Shown here in pieces: positions 28,101-35,386 of a DNA stretch of 64,000 nucleotides. The position numbers were made by a program, and so were the translations under genes. Origin of the DNA: UBA11986 sp963734955 (GTDB lineage Bacteria; Bacteroidota; Ignavibacteria; UBA10030; UBA6906); NCBI GenBank assembly GCA_963734955.1, contig CAVTJO010000012.1, positions 124,001 through 188,000 on the forward strand, given 5' to 3'. Positions within the stretch are counted from its first letter, which is position 1. Each line of letters opens with the position of its first letter. The notes beneath the pieces are model-generated. The model did not search any database. It saw only the letters and a list, made by a program, of their open reading frames with translations, and was not told where the DNA came from.

Positions 28101-28218
28101 ACACTGACCACTGAAATGTTACGTCGACGCTATCCTGCGCGAAGCTGCTCGCAGAAATAATTGCGAGGCAATATGCCGTCGACCTCAATCCTCTCCAGCC
28201 ATTTCCCGCACCTCTCAT
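25117..28218 (-). CDS. Multidomain GH13 alpha-amylase with T9SS sorting domain
   Basis: The 1033-residue protein has a signal peptide, a CBM48/E-set module (YSVPGEFNGWNNAAW, YQYKFFYTG), two or three Ig/PKD-like domains, a GH13 catalytic domain from about residue 410 to 850, and a C-terminal sorting domain. GH13 regions are complete: DITPNHS near 509, GFRLDVYWG near 606, LLGEAMG near 643 and LENHDEDR near 729. The tail has LEQNYPNPFNPSTSMRF, VTLKVYDVVGRE and SGVYFYRLQASG, ending in MLLLK, which directs export through the type IX system to the cell surface or medium. It follows the 28220 amylase with a 1-base gap. Confidence 0.93.
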   Translation of the reverse strand: MRGAGNGWRGLRSTAYCLAIISASSFAQDSVDVTFQWSVSGHTGYSVPGEFNGWNNAAWPMINQSGNLWIRNARLAVGGQPGGSIPGAYQYKFFYTGAAPWPNDPLNHHVNTSDNNNSFIILRDPTFYQVLPNQRIGIVPTGTPTVTAFIYPKVGATVDTSSIRISIDGTTLTGIGASYNTSTKQLSYAIPSPLANGSHTMIVRAATSAGGSNADTVSFVSQAGFVQITSQGGFSTLNPARVLRGIVQNASVTEVKIVRNGTDTTAAVVSNGRYSTTVSLVEGLNSFQSLADSSGTLLSSDPVTYTYLVNHAPNALITFQDQGATIQLQATGSTDPDSGQSQTLTFLWSEDPTNPTPIGGINGSTASTITVAAPVTAGEYYFGLIAQDANGNRDTTRNYFIVRTGQPIGTPTLASVPQWVRAGRLYEMFFKSHTVQGTINAAYPDLNRIAAMGYNIIWLMPVMRNNYPINNGGGPGYDITDFYSVAPEYGTNQDLSNFVARAHQLGMKVILDITPNHSSAGHSFVANARLFGADSRYWSYYQHQFIPYTGVQLGQLSEAITSDGFVYYGPFSDELLNLNYADLDLRHEMLGVHKYWVQNAGVDGFRLDVYWGPHIRTNSPNGGENEFGRPLRQLLKHIKPDIYLLGEAMGVGTGTEQLYADNSDTRGPGGVESAYDWLLKDFTQNSSLWTQTAASRVNGLDQKLRNNSSTAGMGFLPGPNSYFMRFLENHDEDRAIYLFGRSGIDPDSIARQRAIAYSTAVLLAVGMPEVYSGQEVGWGLGITNYDQRRRGVINWAGPQAQILMPHYQKLAQIRKQFPAFTTQQMVRVNTDFGGVYAYTRPYSGQNGVVVANLEGVARTVTVTLTSGGNPPSVEGVSDGVQYQASDLYNATYSTVTFSGGSTGLVVNLPAYAVGVFVIDAVQRTLVLPPLTAVKEEAPGVPKELSLEQNYPNPFNPSTSMRFQVPSTGAVTLKVYDVVGREIQTLVDQEMSAGTFSVVWNGCNSAGAHVGSGVYFYRLQASGHSLTKRMLLLK

Positions 28219-28219
28219 T

Positions 28220-29707
28220 TTACTTCTCTCCTATGAAAACCTGTCCCGACATTGCCGGAATTGTAGTTTGAATCGTCTCGTTCACAATGGTTACGGCCTC
28301 GGAAACAGGCCACACGCGTTTCCACCTCTTCGCCTGCCTCCTGGTAGTGATCACGGCAGACTGGGGCTTGTCGCTATTGTTCAGAACGACAACGCATGAT
28401 CCTGATTCATCCTTTCGTAGAAATCCAAAGAGATTCGAACCGGTATCGGCAGCCAGCGTCTCGAAGTCTCCCCTTCGTAAGGGCGAATATTCTTTCCGCA
28501 ATCTGATGAGGCCTTGCATCACCTCAAGCAGATTCCTGTTTTGTTTCTTCTCATCCCAGATCATTGTCGCGCGACAGCCAGGATCCTTGCCACCCGTCAT
28601 TCCAATTTCGTCTCCGTAATACACCATCGGCGCACCAACGTAAGTCATCTGAAAAAGCCAAGCAAGCTCCATTGGTTTCGTGTCGTTGTTGCAGAGGGTC
28701 AGCAAACGTTCTGTATCATGACTCCCAAGGAGATTTTGCATGGCGTGATTAACGCCCGCCAAATAGTCTGACCGTTGTGACGCCAGAGTGGAATCAAAAC
28801 CTGCAGCGGTGGTCTTCCTGCGGACAAAGAAATCGAGACAGGCGTTGCGGAATCGATAGTTCATCACCGCATCGAACTGGTCACCCTGCAACCAGGGTCG
28901 ACCATCGTCCCAGATTTCACCCACGATATATGCCTGTGGATTCAATGACTTGACGTACTTCCTCCACTCAATCCAGAATGGATGCGGTATTTCATTCGGG
29001 ACGTCGAGCCGCCAGCCATCGATGCCGAGTCTCATCCAGTGTTCCGTTACCTTGTAAAGGTAGTCGCGCACTTCCGGAATGTGCGTCATCAGCTTTGGCA
29101 ATTCTCCGTATCCCCACCAGCACTCATAGTTCGGTTTACTGGCCGGAGCTACGGGAAGGCTGTACACGTTGAACCAAGCAAGGTATTTCGATTTCGCGCC
29201 ATGCTCTTTGATGTCCTTAAACGCAAAGAATCCTGTTCCCGTATGGTTAAACACACCGTCAAGAATAATCCGGATTCCCCTGGTGTGGCATTCTGTTACG
29301 AGCTTCGAGAACACCGCCTCGTCTCCGAACGCAGAATCAATCTTGAGATAGTCGTCCGTATTGTATTTATGATTGCTGCTCGATTGAAAGATTGGATTCA
29401 AATACAGAGTGTTGACGCCAAGTCCCGAGATATAGTCAAGATGATCAAGTATGCCTTGAATGTCACCACCAAAATAGTTCTTGGGAGTCGGCACCCCTCC
29501 CCATGGTTGAGTGCCCGGCGGATCATTCAACGAATCTCCGTTGGCAAATCTCTCGGGAAAAATCTGGTAGAAAATGGCGTCCTGGACCCACTGAGGCGTG
29601 AACGTGACCTGCCGTTCCTCTAAAGGTGATTCCTGACCTTGGAGTGAGGCAACAGCAGACACCGCCATGAGAAGGATCGCTGTACGGATGAAATGAGTTG
29701 GGTACAT
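28220..29707 (-). CDS. Secreted GH13 alpha-amylase (neopullulanase/cyclomaltodextrinase-like core)
   Basis: From Met 29707 the product has 495 residues: a signal peptide (FIRTAILLMAVSAVASLQGQ) and a single GH13 barrel with C domain. Regions I-IV are intact: DGVFNHTG, GWRLDVPNE, IVGEIWDD and LGSHDTER. The opening PQWVQDAIFYQIFPERFANG and GGDIQGILDHLDYI resemble the neopullulanase/cyclomaltodextrinase group but without its usual N-terminal dimerisation domain. No sorting domain is present, so it is probably periplasmic. It is the first gene of the run down to malG; the intergenic region 29708-30014 should hold the operon promoter. Confidence 0.9.
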   Translation of the reverse strand: MYPTHFIRTAILLMAVSAVASLQGQESPLEERQVTFTPQWVQDAIFYQIFPERFANGDSLNDPPGTQPWGGVPTPKNYFGGDIQGILDHLDYISGLGVNTLYLNPIFQSSSNHKYNTDDYLKIDSAFGDEAVFSKLVTECHTRGIRIILDGVFNHTGTGFFAFKDIKEHGAKSKYLAWFNVYSLPVAPASKPNYECWWGYGELPKLMTHIPEVRDYLYKVTEHWMRLGIDGWRLDVPNEIPHPFWIEWRKYVKSLNPQAYIVGEIWDDGRPWLQGDQFDAVMNYRFRNACLDFFVRRKTTAAGFDSTLASQRSDYLAGVNHAMQNLLGSHDTERLLTLCNNDTKPMELAWLFQMTYVGAPMVYYGDEIGMTGGKDPGCRATMIWDEKKQNRNLLEVMQGLIRLRKEYSPLRRGDFETLAADTGSNLFGFLRKDESGSCVVVLNNSDKPQSAVITTRRQAKRWKRVWPVSEAVTIVNETIQTTIPAMSGQVFIGEK

Positions 29708-29837
29708 GATGTCGCATCGAAAATAGAAAAAATGCGAGGGAAATGCAATGAAGCGGGGAATGCAACGCGTGAAGAGCATCACCTCGATCTGCGAACAATT
29801 TTTCGTGTGGACGGGTCTTTTGAATTCACGATCGAAC

Positions 29838-29872
29838 CACGTATATTGATGGTGATGTGGTGCAATATCGTG
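29838..29872. promoter_or_regulatory. Imperfect inverted repeat upstream of the glucan-degradation genes
   Basis: CACGTATATTG (29838-29848) and CAATATCGTG (29863-29872) pair over ten positions with one bulged base. The site lies about 130 bases upstream of the first amylase gene, in the 307-base divergent gap 29708-30014. It could be an operator for a maltose-type regulator, none of which is encoded nearby. No clear promoter was recognised in this gap. Confidence 0.3.
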
Positions 29873-30014
29873 GAATTGTTTGGAAGAAGTTGTGGAAGGT
29901 GAGCGGTCATTTGAAAAGAAAATGATGATCGTGAGCCGGGACCGAAACGCGCTTCCCGCCAGAGATCAGCCTTTGCGTATATTGGACTGGCCTGAAGCAT
30001 AACAGTATCACAAC

Positions 30015-30251
30015 GTGGCAAACAAGAAGGGAACAAGCGAGAGGAAATCTCCTGATCCACCGTTGGTCTTCTGCACCGAATGCGGAGCAACGCTCGAGAA
30101 CTTCTGCTTCTCCGGTCGCGCCGACGACCTCGAGGCAGTCCGCAAGACGCTCGCTCAATGCAAGAAGCAAGGGAAGTTCTCGGGGGACTTCTGCGCGAAG
30201 TTGTTTATCGCACACCCGGATGTATTTGAAGAACCGGGAGACGATGGCTAG
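30015..30251 (+). CDS. Small cysteine-rich protein of unknown function (78 residues)
   Basis: The product begins with a basic stretch, then FCTECGATLENFCFSGRADD, a helix EAVRKTLAQCKKQGKF and GDFCAKLFIAHPD, ending acidic. CxxC plus later cysteines suggest a small zinc- or metal-binding fold. The start is GTG 30015; the ribosome binding site is poor. It is transcribed divergently from the amylase operon. I do not recognise a family, but the composition and cysteine spacing look selected rather than random. Confidence 0.6.
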   Translation: MANKKGTSERKSPDPPLVFCTECGATLENFCFSGRADDLEAVRKTLAQCKKQGKFSGDFCAKLFIAHPDVFEEPGDDG

Positions 30252-30344
30252 CGAATACGTTCCTGCTTGAATTTCTCCCAAGGTCTCCTCGTCCCTGCTT
30301 CGCCACATCGGCTGCATCCACCCATCCCATGATCTCAATCCGAT

Positions 30345-31904
30345 CTAATCGCGTTTCGGTTTGCCGTTCGATTCGTCTAGCGACGAAAACACGCTGCCCT
30401 TGAGACCCAAATTGTGAATACATTTATAGAGTCGCCATCTGCCCCACACGGTTACAGGTTGAAGTGCAGGCAACGATGAGAAATACCGGTGCACATCGTC
30501 CGTCGCGTTCACAAGTGTGAAATCAAAGAATGCAAGATCCTCAAAACTCACGCGCTCTGCCTCCCATTCAAGGGCGGGCGTCCATTCTCCAATGCTGTCA
30601 GTCACCACGATTCCGTTGTGATGTTCTGCGAACGAGAAGCTCAGTCGCCCACCTTGTAGCACTTGCGCGTAGGCGGCAGTTTGTATGAACGGGTCTCCGC
30701 CAACGATGGAGCTCTTCTTTACGAAATCCAACCCGAGGACGCTCGCATGCTCAGGGACGGCGTCCAGCGATCCCATAAGGCCTGAATTCTCACTTCCCTC
30801 GAATTGATACCACCTCAAAGCGGTTGAGAAACAGAGAATGACAACAAACACGGCTGCAAAGCTGATTCGGGCAATATCCGGAAGCCTGGGCGCGGGCAAT
30901 GAAAGCAGGAGAAGGATTATCGCTGGGGGCATCCAGCGCGACGCAAACAGAATGGTATTCAAAAATTTGTCCGGAGCAAGAAAGACAATTGCACCGAGCA
31001 ACACTCCCGACCATAGCAGTTGTTTGTCAATTGCGTTCCAAAGGTTGTCTCGATGGGTATAAAGACCAATACCCACCCACATCACAACGCCAAAGAGAAC
31101 CACGGCCTCAGTTGGTCCGCGCAATCCTCCCAGAGCGGCATCGAGAAGCCAGGCTGGATTCAACCGGTCCCAGGGAAGATATACCCAGTGCGCGCCAGTA
31201 TCAAACGTGAGGGTGAATCGTTCCTGGGAGATCCGTTGGTACCACGCAAGACTGTACACCACGACAGGCACCAGACCGGCTGCCTGGAGCACCAGAGCCT
31301 TTCCCCGTACTCGATACCGGATATCGGCGATGAGAAGAACCAGAAGTCCAACAGCAAGCCACATGGCATGCGCCAGAAACAGCAAAGCACTCAGTAGTGC
31401 CACGGTGAAGAGGTGCCCCGTGAGAGGTCGGGAATTCTGTCGATCAACGACAAGGATGTACCATGCGACAAATACTGGCCAGCCGAGAAGAAAATTGACG
31501 AACCCCCAATAGAGGCTCGCATTGAAAACAAAAAGGCTTGCCAGCAGTGCAGTGTCAGGGGGGCGGGATTTGTGCTTCGCCAGAACAAAGGTCGCCATCA
31601 CCCAGGCAATGGCCAACTCCAGCATAAGGGCTTTCCCTGCGGCGATGGGAGCGAGGAACACCCAGTTCAGCCCCAGCAGCAAGTACACGAGCGCGTTTGC
31701 ACCCCACCAGTTAACGGAGTATATGCCGCTCGATTTTCCTTGGAGAATGTCGGTGAAGAGTCGGATCTGGGCCAGGTGTTGTGGAAGATCCGTGGCAGGC
31801 ACAAATCGTACAACCCAAAAGGGGAGCGATATCATCACGAAAGCAAAGAGAATGAATGGCATCTCTCGCTTGTTCATGACCACATATTGCCGGAAGGACT
31901 TCAT
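30345..31904 (-). CDS. Polytopic membrane protein, GT-C glycosyltransferase-like
   Basis: The 519-residue protein has about 10-11 membrane helices followed by a soluble C-terminal domain of about 140 residues. The first external loop carries VPATDLPQHLAQIR, with an acidic residue in the position typical for GT-C fold glycosyltransferases, and the tail (PEHASVLGLDFVKKSS, RYFSSLPALQPV) resembles the soluble domain of that group. Assignment is by layout only and the substrate is unknown. Other multi-spanning families cannot be excluded. Confidence 0.62.
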   Translation of the reverse strand: MKSFRQYVVMNKREMPFILFAFVMISLPFWVVRFVPATDLPQHLAQIRLFTDILQGKSSGIYSVNWWGANALVYLLLGLNWVFLAPIAAGKALMLELAIAWVMATFVLAKHKSRPPDTALLASLFVFNASLYWGFVNFLLGWPVFVAWYILVVDRQNSRPLTGHLFTVALLSALLFLAHAMWLAVGLLVLLIADIRYRVRGKALVLQAAGLVPVVVYSLAWYQRISQERFTLTFDTGAHWVYLPWDRLNPAWLLDAALGGLRGPTEAVVLFGVVMWVGIGLYTHRDNLWNAIDKQLLWSGVLLGAIVFLAPDKFLNTILFASRWMPPAIILLLLSLPAPRLPDIARISFAAVFVVILCFSTALRWYQFEGSENSGLMGSLDAVPEHASVLGLDFVKKSSIVGGDPFIQTAAYAQVLQGGRLSFSFAEHHNGIVVTDSIGEWTPALEWEAERVSFEDLAFFDFTLVNATDDVHRYFSSLPALQPVTVWGRWRLYKCIHNLGLKGSVFSSLDESNGKPKRD

Positions 31905-32003
31905 ATCATGAATCGCACCGGAAAACCTACAGGGAATATATGTCTGGAGGGATGGAGAAGGCCACCTGGAATTGAGTGAGTACCGGCGGACATTCCATAG
32001 AGA

Positions 32004-32918
32004 TTATCTGAGCAACAGCAACTTTCGGACCGAAGTGATATCGCCTGACTGTAAACGGTAGATGTAGACACCACTGGCAAACCGCCCCGCGTCCCACGTC
32101 ACGGCGTGATCACCTCGGTCTTGAAGACCATCCACCAGTGTCGCCACTTCATCACCAAGCAGGTCGAACACCTTCAGAGAAACATGGTTGGCGGCAGGCA
32201 ACTGATACCTGATGGTTGTCGATGGATTGAATGGATTGGGATAGTTTTGCGCGAGCTGGAATGAGTGAACAACCGGTTGCTCCCGGACATCCACAGTACT
32301 GACGATATGCACAACGAGGTCCGGTGCGTAGTTCCAGTAATCGCCACTCGGATCAAGACTCGTATCGACGCTATTGCCTACCGCATATATCGTATCAGTG
32401 ATGCCGGAGATTTGCGGAGCCCGGTACCAGAAGGACCACGAAATTGTGTCCCGACCACCCGCAAGCTTCGGAGCAACATGAGTAAGCTCAAGACTGTCGA
32501 TCGGATTGTTCGGGTCGATCCTCATCAATTGTGTGCCGGCAGAATCATACACGCCGAGGTCTCCAAGAAATGCAGCCACATCGAATCCGGCAGCGATATT
32601 TGAATCCTTCGCAACGTTGACCGTGTAGAGCGCTTGTGTTCCTGCAGCCAGAGTTTCGGGTCCGGCAATCCAGGTGCTGACGAATGCACTTGCACTATCG
32701 TTGTGGCAAAAGCACCCTTTCACCTGGAATATCGGAGCGCGGAGCGGCTTCTTCGTTTGTCCAACAACGCCGTCATCATCGAGGATCCGGAACCCGAAGA
32801 AGAACGCTGCCACCGAAAGCACAACACACGCGATGATATTCGTTTTCGTCAATTCTTCAGCCGCCTTCTGGATGTTGGGGATGTGAAATTTGCATTCCGG
32901 AGAAAGGTCCGGGGACAC
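32004..32918 (-). CDS. T9SS-sorted protein with choice-of-anchor V domain
   Basis: The 304-residue product has one hydrophobic signal segment (IIACVVLSVAAFFFGF), a choice-of-anchor V (Reelin-like) domain beginning at CFCHNDSASAF, and a C-terminal type IX sorting domain with LAQNYPNPFNPSTTIRYQ, VSLKVFDLLGDE and SGVYIYRLQSGD, ending LLLLR. Choice-of-anchor V domains usually open with a CxxCH-like motif; here it is CxCH. The domain may bind haem, but with only one visible CxCH this is unproven. TTG at 32852 would shorten the signal peptide to a normal length and is a plausible alternative start. The function is unknown. Confidence 0.83.
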   Translation of the reverse strand: MSPDLSPECKFHIPNIQKAAEELTKTNIIACVVLSVAAFFFGFRILDDDGVVGQTKKPLRAPIFQVKGCFCHNDSASAFVSTWIAGPETLAAGTQALYTVNVAKDSNIAAGFDVAAFLGDLGVYDSAGTQLMRIDPNNPIDSLELTHVAPKLAGGRDTISWSFWYRAPQISGITDTIYAVGNSVDTSLDPSGDYWNYAPDLVVHIVSTVDVREQPVVHSFQLAQNYPNPFNPSTTIRYQLPAANHVSLKVFDLLGDEVATLVDGLQDRGDHAVTWDAGRFASGVYIYRLQSGDITSVRKLLLLR

Positions 32919-32950
32919 TCGAGAGCCGTCGATTCACATGAAATTGGAAA

Positions 32951-33244
32951 TCAGCTCTGAAGCTTATCCACTTTCTGGCTGGAATTGGAATCAGTGGAAA
33001 CGATCCGGGACTTCCTGTACAGGATTCCCAACGGGATCAACACGCAATAACCTACCACAAGGAGAATCGGCGAGACAACGAGCGGGAGAAACCCTTCGAT
33101 TGAGCCTTGCAGCATGGCGAGGTAGCCCGCAACGATCACAGCGACTCCAGCACCCATGATTGCGTAGTTCTCTTTGGCAAGAGGAATTGAACCTTCCTGG
33201 AATCCTTTCTGCTTCTGAACCTTTTTCTTGATGACTTTGGCCAC
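32951..33244 (-). CDS. DUF3098 family membrane protein
   Basis: The 97-residue protein has two membrane helices (AIMGAGVAVIVAGYLAML and LPLVVSPILLVVGYCVLIPL) after a short basic N-terminus, as in DUF3098 of Bacteroidota. GTG 33244 has GGAG at good spacing; the frame upstream of it overlaps a terminator and has no family similarity. Members often sit beside cell-division or lipoprotein-transport genes and have no known function. A promoter with its own hairpin lies upstream (33271-33389). Confidence 0.78.
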   Translation of the reverse strand: MAKVIKKKVQKQKGFQEGSIPLAKENYAIMGAGVAVIVAGYLAMLQGSIEGFLPLVVSPILLVVGYCVLIPLGILYRKSRIVSTDSNSSQKVDKLQS

Positions 33245-33270
33245 GGTGCACTCCAGAGAGTTACATTGTG

Positions 33271-33306
33271 AAAGAAAAAGCCCAGCGTTGGGGGGAACGC
33301 CGGGCT
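33271..33306 (-). terminator. Intrinsic terminator between lolD and the DUF3098 gene
   Basis: On the minus strand AGCCCGGCGTT (33306-33296), a C6 loop, AACGCTGGGCT (33289-33279) and then TTTTTCTTT. The stem has 11 pairs including one G-U. It is the strongest terminator in the window. It lies only 27 bases before the DUF3098 start codon and 55 bases after a promoter, so it could end lolD transcripts, a small RNA, or act as an attenuator. Confidence 0.8.
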
Positions 33307-33360
33307 CGACCATTAAGGCATACAACAGTCAGGGGAGAAACTGTCGTACAGGTCTGGAAA

Positions 33361-33389
33361 TAAATAACACAATTCTTCAACATTGTCAA
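33361..33389 (-). promoter_or_regulatory. Promoter upstream of the terminator and DUF3098
   Basis: Minus strand TTGACA (33389-33384), 17 bases, TATTTA (33366-33361). The start point would be near 33354. The predicted transcript to the terminator is about 84 bases with no convincing gene inside. Confidence 0.6.
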
Positions 33390-33444
33390 GTAAAATCTTG
33401 GGCGTGAACGCTTGAGGATCTCTTTAAGCAACGTCGGTATTCGC

Positions 33445-34155
33445 CTAGGCATTTGCGGTCTGAATGACGCCGTCCTGAATCCGTACAATCCTGTCTGCCC
33501 GCTTGGCCAACGACTCATTGTGAGTAACCACGACAAATGTCTGTTCAAACTCCCTGCTCAGATTCCACAGCAACTCATGGAGTTGATTAGCACTTTCCGT
33601 ATCAAGGTTCCCTGATGGTTCGTCAGCAAGGATCACGCGGGGAGAATTCATCAGCGCACGCGCAACAGCCACACGCTGTTGCTCTCCACCGGAGAGCTGT
33701 GTCGGCTTTGACTCCGCCTTGTCCTGCAATCCAACCTGCCCAAGCAACTGCATTACCCGTTCCTTAACCTGCACCATGCTCTTCCCCATGATCAAACCAG
33801 GCATGGCGACGTTCTCAAACGCCGTAAACTCCGGCAGAAGGTGGTGGAACTGAAAAACGAATCCGATCTGCTTGTTACGAAACTGTGCCAGATGATCATC
33901 ATCCATCGCAAACACATCGGTATCATCATAGTATGTCTTGCCGGAGGTGGGGCGGTCAAGCGTCCCCATGATGTGGAGGAGTGTGCTTTTCCCTGCGCCG
34001 GAAGCACCCACGATTGCCAGAATCTCTCCGCGCTGGACACTCAGGTTGACACCGCGAAGAACAAACAGCTTTCGCTCCCGATGCTCACCCACGATGAACG
34101 TCTTGGTGACGTCCTGAGCTTTGATGATGCACTCCGTGATTTTTTTCTTCACCAT
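33445..34155 (-). CDS. lolD: Lipoprotein-releasing ABC transporter ATP-binding protein LolD
   Basis: The 236-residue ATPase (Met 34155) carries Walker A GASGAGKS, signature LSGGEQQRVAVARAL, Walker B VILADEPSGNLD and the H-loop VVVTHNES. The GIMGTLDRPTSG-type context (LLHIMGTLDRPTSG) and the two FtsX-like permeases immediately upstream identify it as LolD, which powers release of lipoproteins from the inner membrane. It starts 1 base after the stop of the permease gene. A strong terminator follows at 33271. Confidence 0.94.
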   Translation of the reverse strand: MVKKKITECIIKAQDVTKTFIVGEHRERKLFVLRGVNLSVQRGEILAIVGASGAGKSTLLHIMGTLDRPTSGKTYYDDTDVFAMDDDHLAQFRNKQIGFVFQFHHLLPEFTAFENVAMPGLIMGKSMVQVKERVMQLLGQVGLQDKAESKPTQLSGGEQQRVAVARALMNSPRVILADEPSGNLDTESANQLHELLWNLSREFEQTFVVVTHNESLAKRADRIVRIQDGVIQTANA

Positions 34156-34156
34156 T

Positions 34157-35386
34157 TTATTCCCAGCGGATTGCTGCCACGGGCAGAAGCTTTGCTGCCC
34201 GACGTGCAGGATACAGCGATGCAATGGTACTTAAGACCATTGATGCAAGCGTAACGGAAATGAAATCCCCCCAGTGAACCTCCACTGGAATGGCGGGAAT
34301 AATATACACATTCGGGTCGAGCGGAAACAGTTGATAGTGGATCTGCAGATAGCAAACGAGAAGGCCAATGCAAAGCCCGAGACCGGTTCCAATCGAGCCA
34401 ACGAGAAGCCCTTCAAACATAAAGATTCTCGTAACGCTTCCCCGCGTTGCACCAATCGATTTCAAGATACCGATGTCCCGCTTCTTCTCGATCACGCCCA
34501 TAGTCAATGAGCCAAGGACATTGAATGTTGCCACACCAACAATGAGACAAAGAATCAGGTACGCGCTCCACCGCTCGATCTTCATCACCGAGTAGAGGTT
34601 CTTATGAAGATCATACCATGTGGAGACCACAAACCGATCTCCGAGCTGTGCTTCTAGCTGAGACTTTGTTTCTTCCGCATCCTGGATGTTGTGCAGCCTC
34701 ATTTCAATGCCGCCAACGCCTTGCCTGTATTGAAACAAATATTTCGCCGACTCCAACGAGACGTACGCGTAGTGAGCATCGTAGTCCTTGTTGTTGGAAT
34801 CATAGATGCCGACAACCGTGCATTTCCGGGTCAGGGGCTGCCCGAACTGCATCAGCATGGCATCAACCCCAACCGGACTTATCACTGTAACCTCAGTGCC
34901 AACGGTGGCTCCCAGTCTGTCAGCCAGAGCCAGCCCAAGAACGATTCCTCCTGACATCCGGGTATCGTCGAACCTGAACTTCCCGAGCACGGTGCTCTTT
35001 GCCACACCTGATACCTCGCCGATTGTTGAATCAATGACACCGCGCACCATGACCACTCGATTCTGCTGTCGGACGACCAGCAGGGCCTTGCTCTCGATGA
35101 AGGGAGAGACACCAGTGACCTCGGGTTTTGCTGCAACCGCTTTCAACAAGGAGTCAGACACCTCGATGGACCTTCCCTTCGCAGGTTCGATCCGGATATG
35201 GGGATCGAATCCGACAAGAACCTGTGTGACAACGCCACTGAACCCATTGAAGACCGAAAGTACAATAATCAGAGCCGCAACCCCAACCGTGATCCCCACT
35301 ATCGAGACCAGCATGATGATGCTGATGAACCTCATCTGACGTTTGGACCGGAGGTAACGCCTCGCTATGAAATGCTCGTATCGCAT
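34157..35386 (-). CDS. LolC/LolE-family lipoprotein-releasing permease (second copy)
   Basis: The 409-residue inner-membrane protein has the LolC/E layout: one N-terminal helix, a large periplasmic domain (residues about 45-265), then three helices. Visible family patterns are YEHFIARRYLRSKRQ at the start, SIVGITVGVAALIIVLSVFNG, MGVIEKKRDIGILKSIGATRG and the C-terminal helix pair. With the neighbouring permease it should form the LolCDE heterodimer rather than a LolF-type homodimer. Its start overlaps the previous gene by 22 bases. Confidence 0.9.
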   Translation of the reverse strand: MRYEHFIARRYLRSKRQMRFISIIMLVSIVGITVGVAALIIVLSVFNGFSGVVTQVLVGFDPHIRIEPAKGRSIEVSDSLLKAVAAKPEVTGVSPFIESKALLVVRQQNRVVMVRGVIDSTIGEVSGVAKSTVLGKFRFDDTRMSGGIVLGLALADRLGATVGTEVTVISPVGVDAMLMQFGQPLTRKCTVVGIYDSNNKDYDAHYAYVSLESAKYLFQYRQGVGGIEMRLHNIQDAEETKSQLEAQLGDRFVVSTWYDLHKNLYSVMKIERWSAYLILCLIVGVATFNVLGSLTMGVIEKKRDIGILKSIGATRGSVTRIFMFEGLLVGSIGTGLGLCIGLLVCYLQIHYQLFPLDPNVYIIPAIPVEVHWGDFISVTLASMVLSTIASLYPARRAAKLLPVAAIRWE

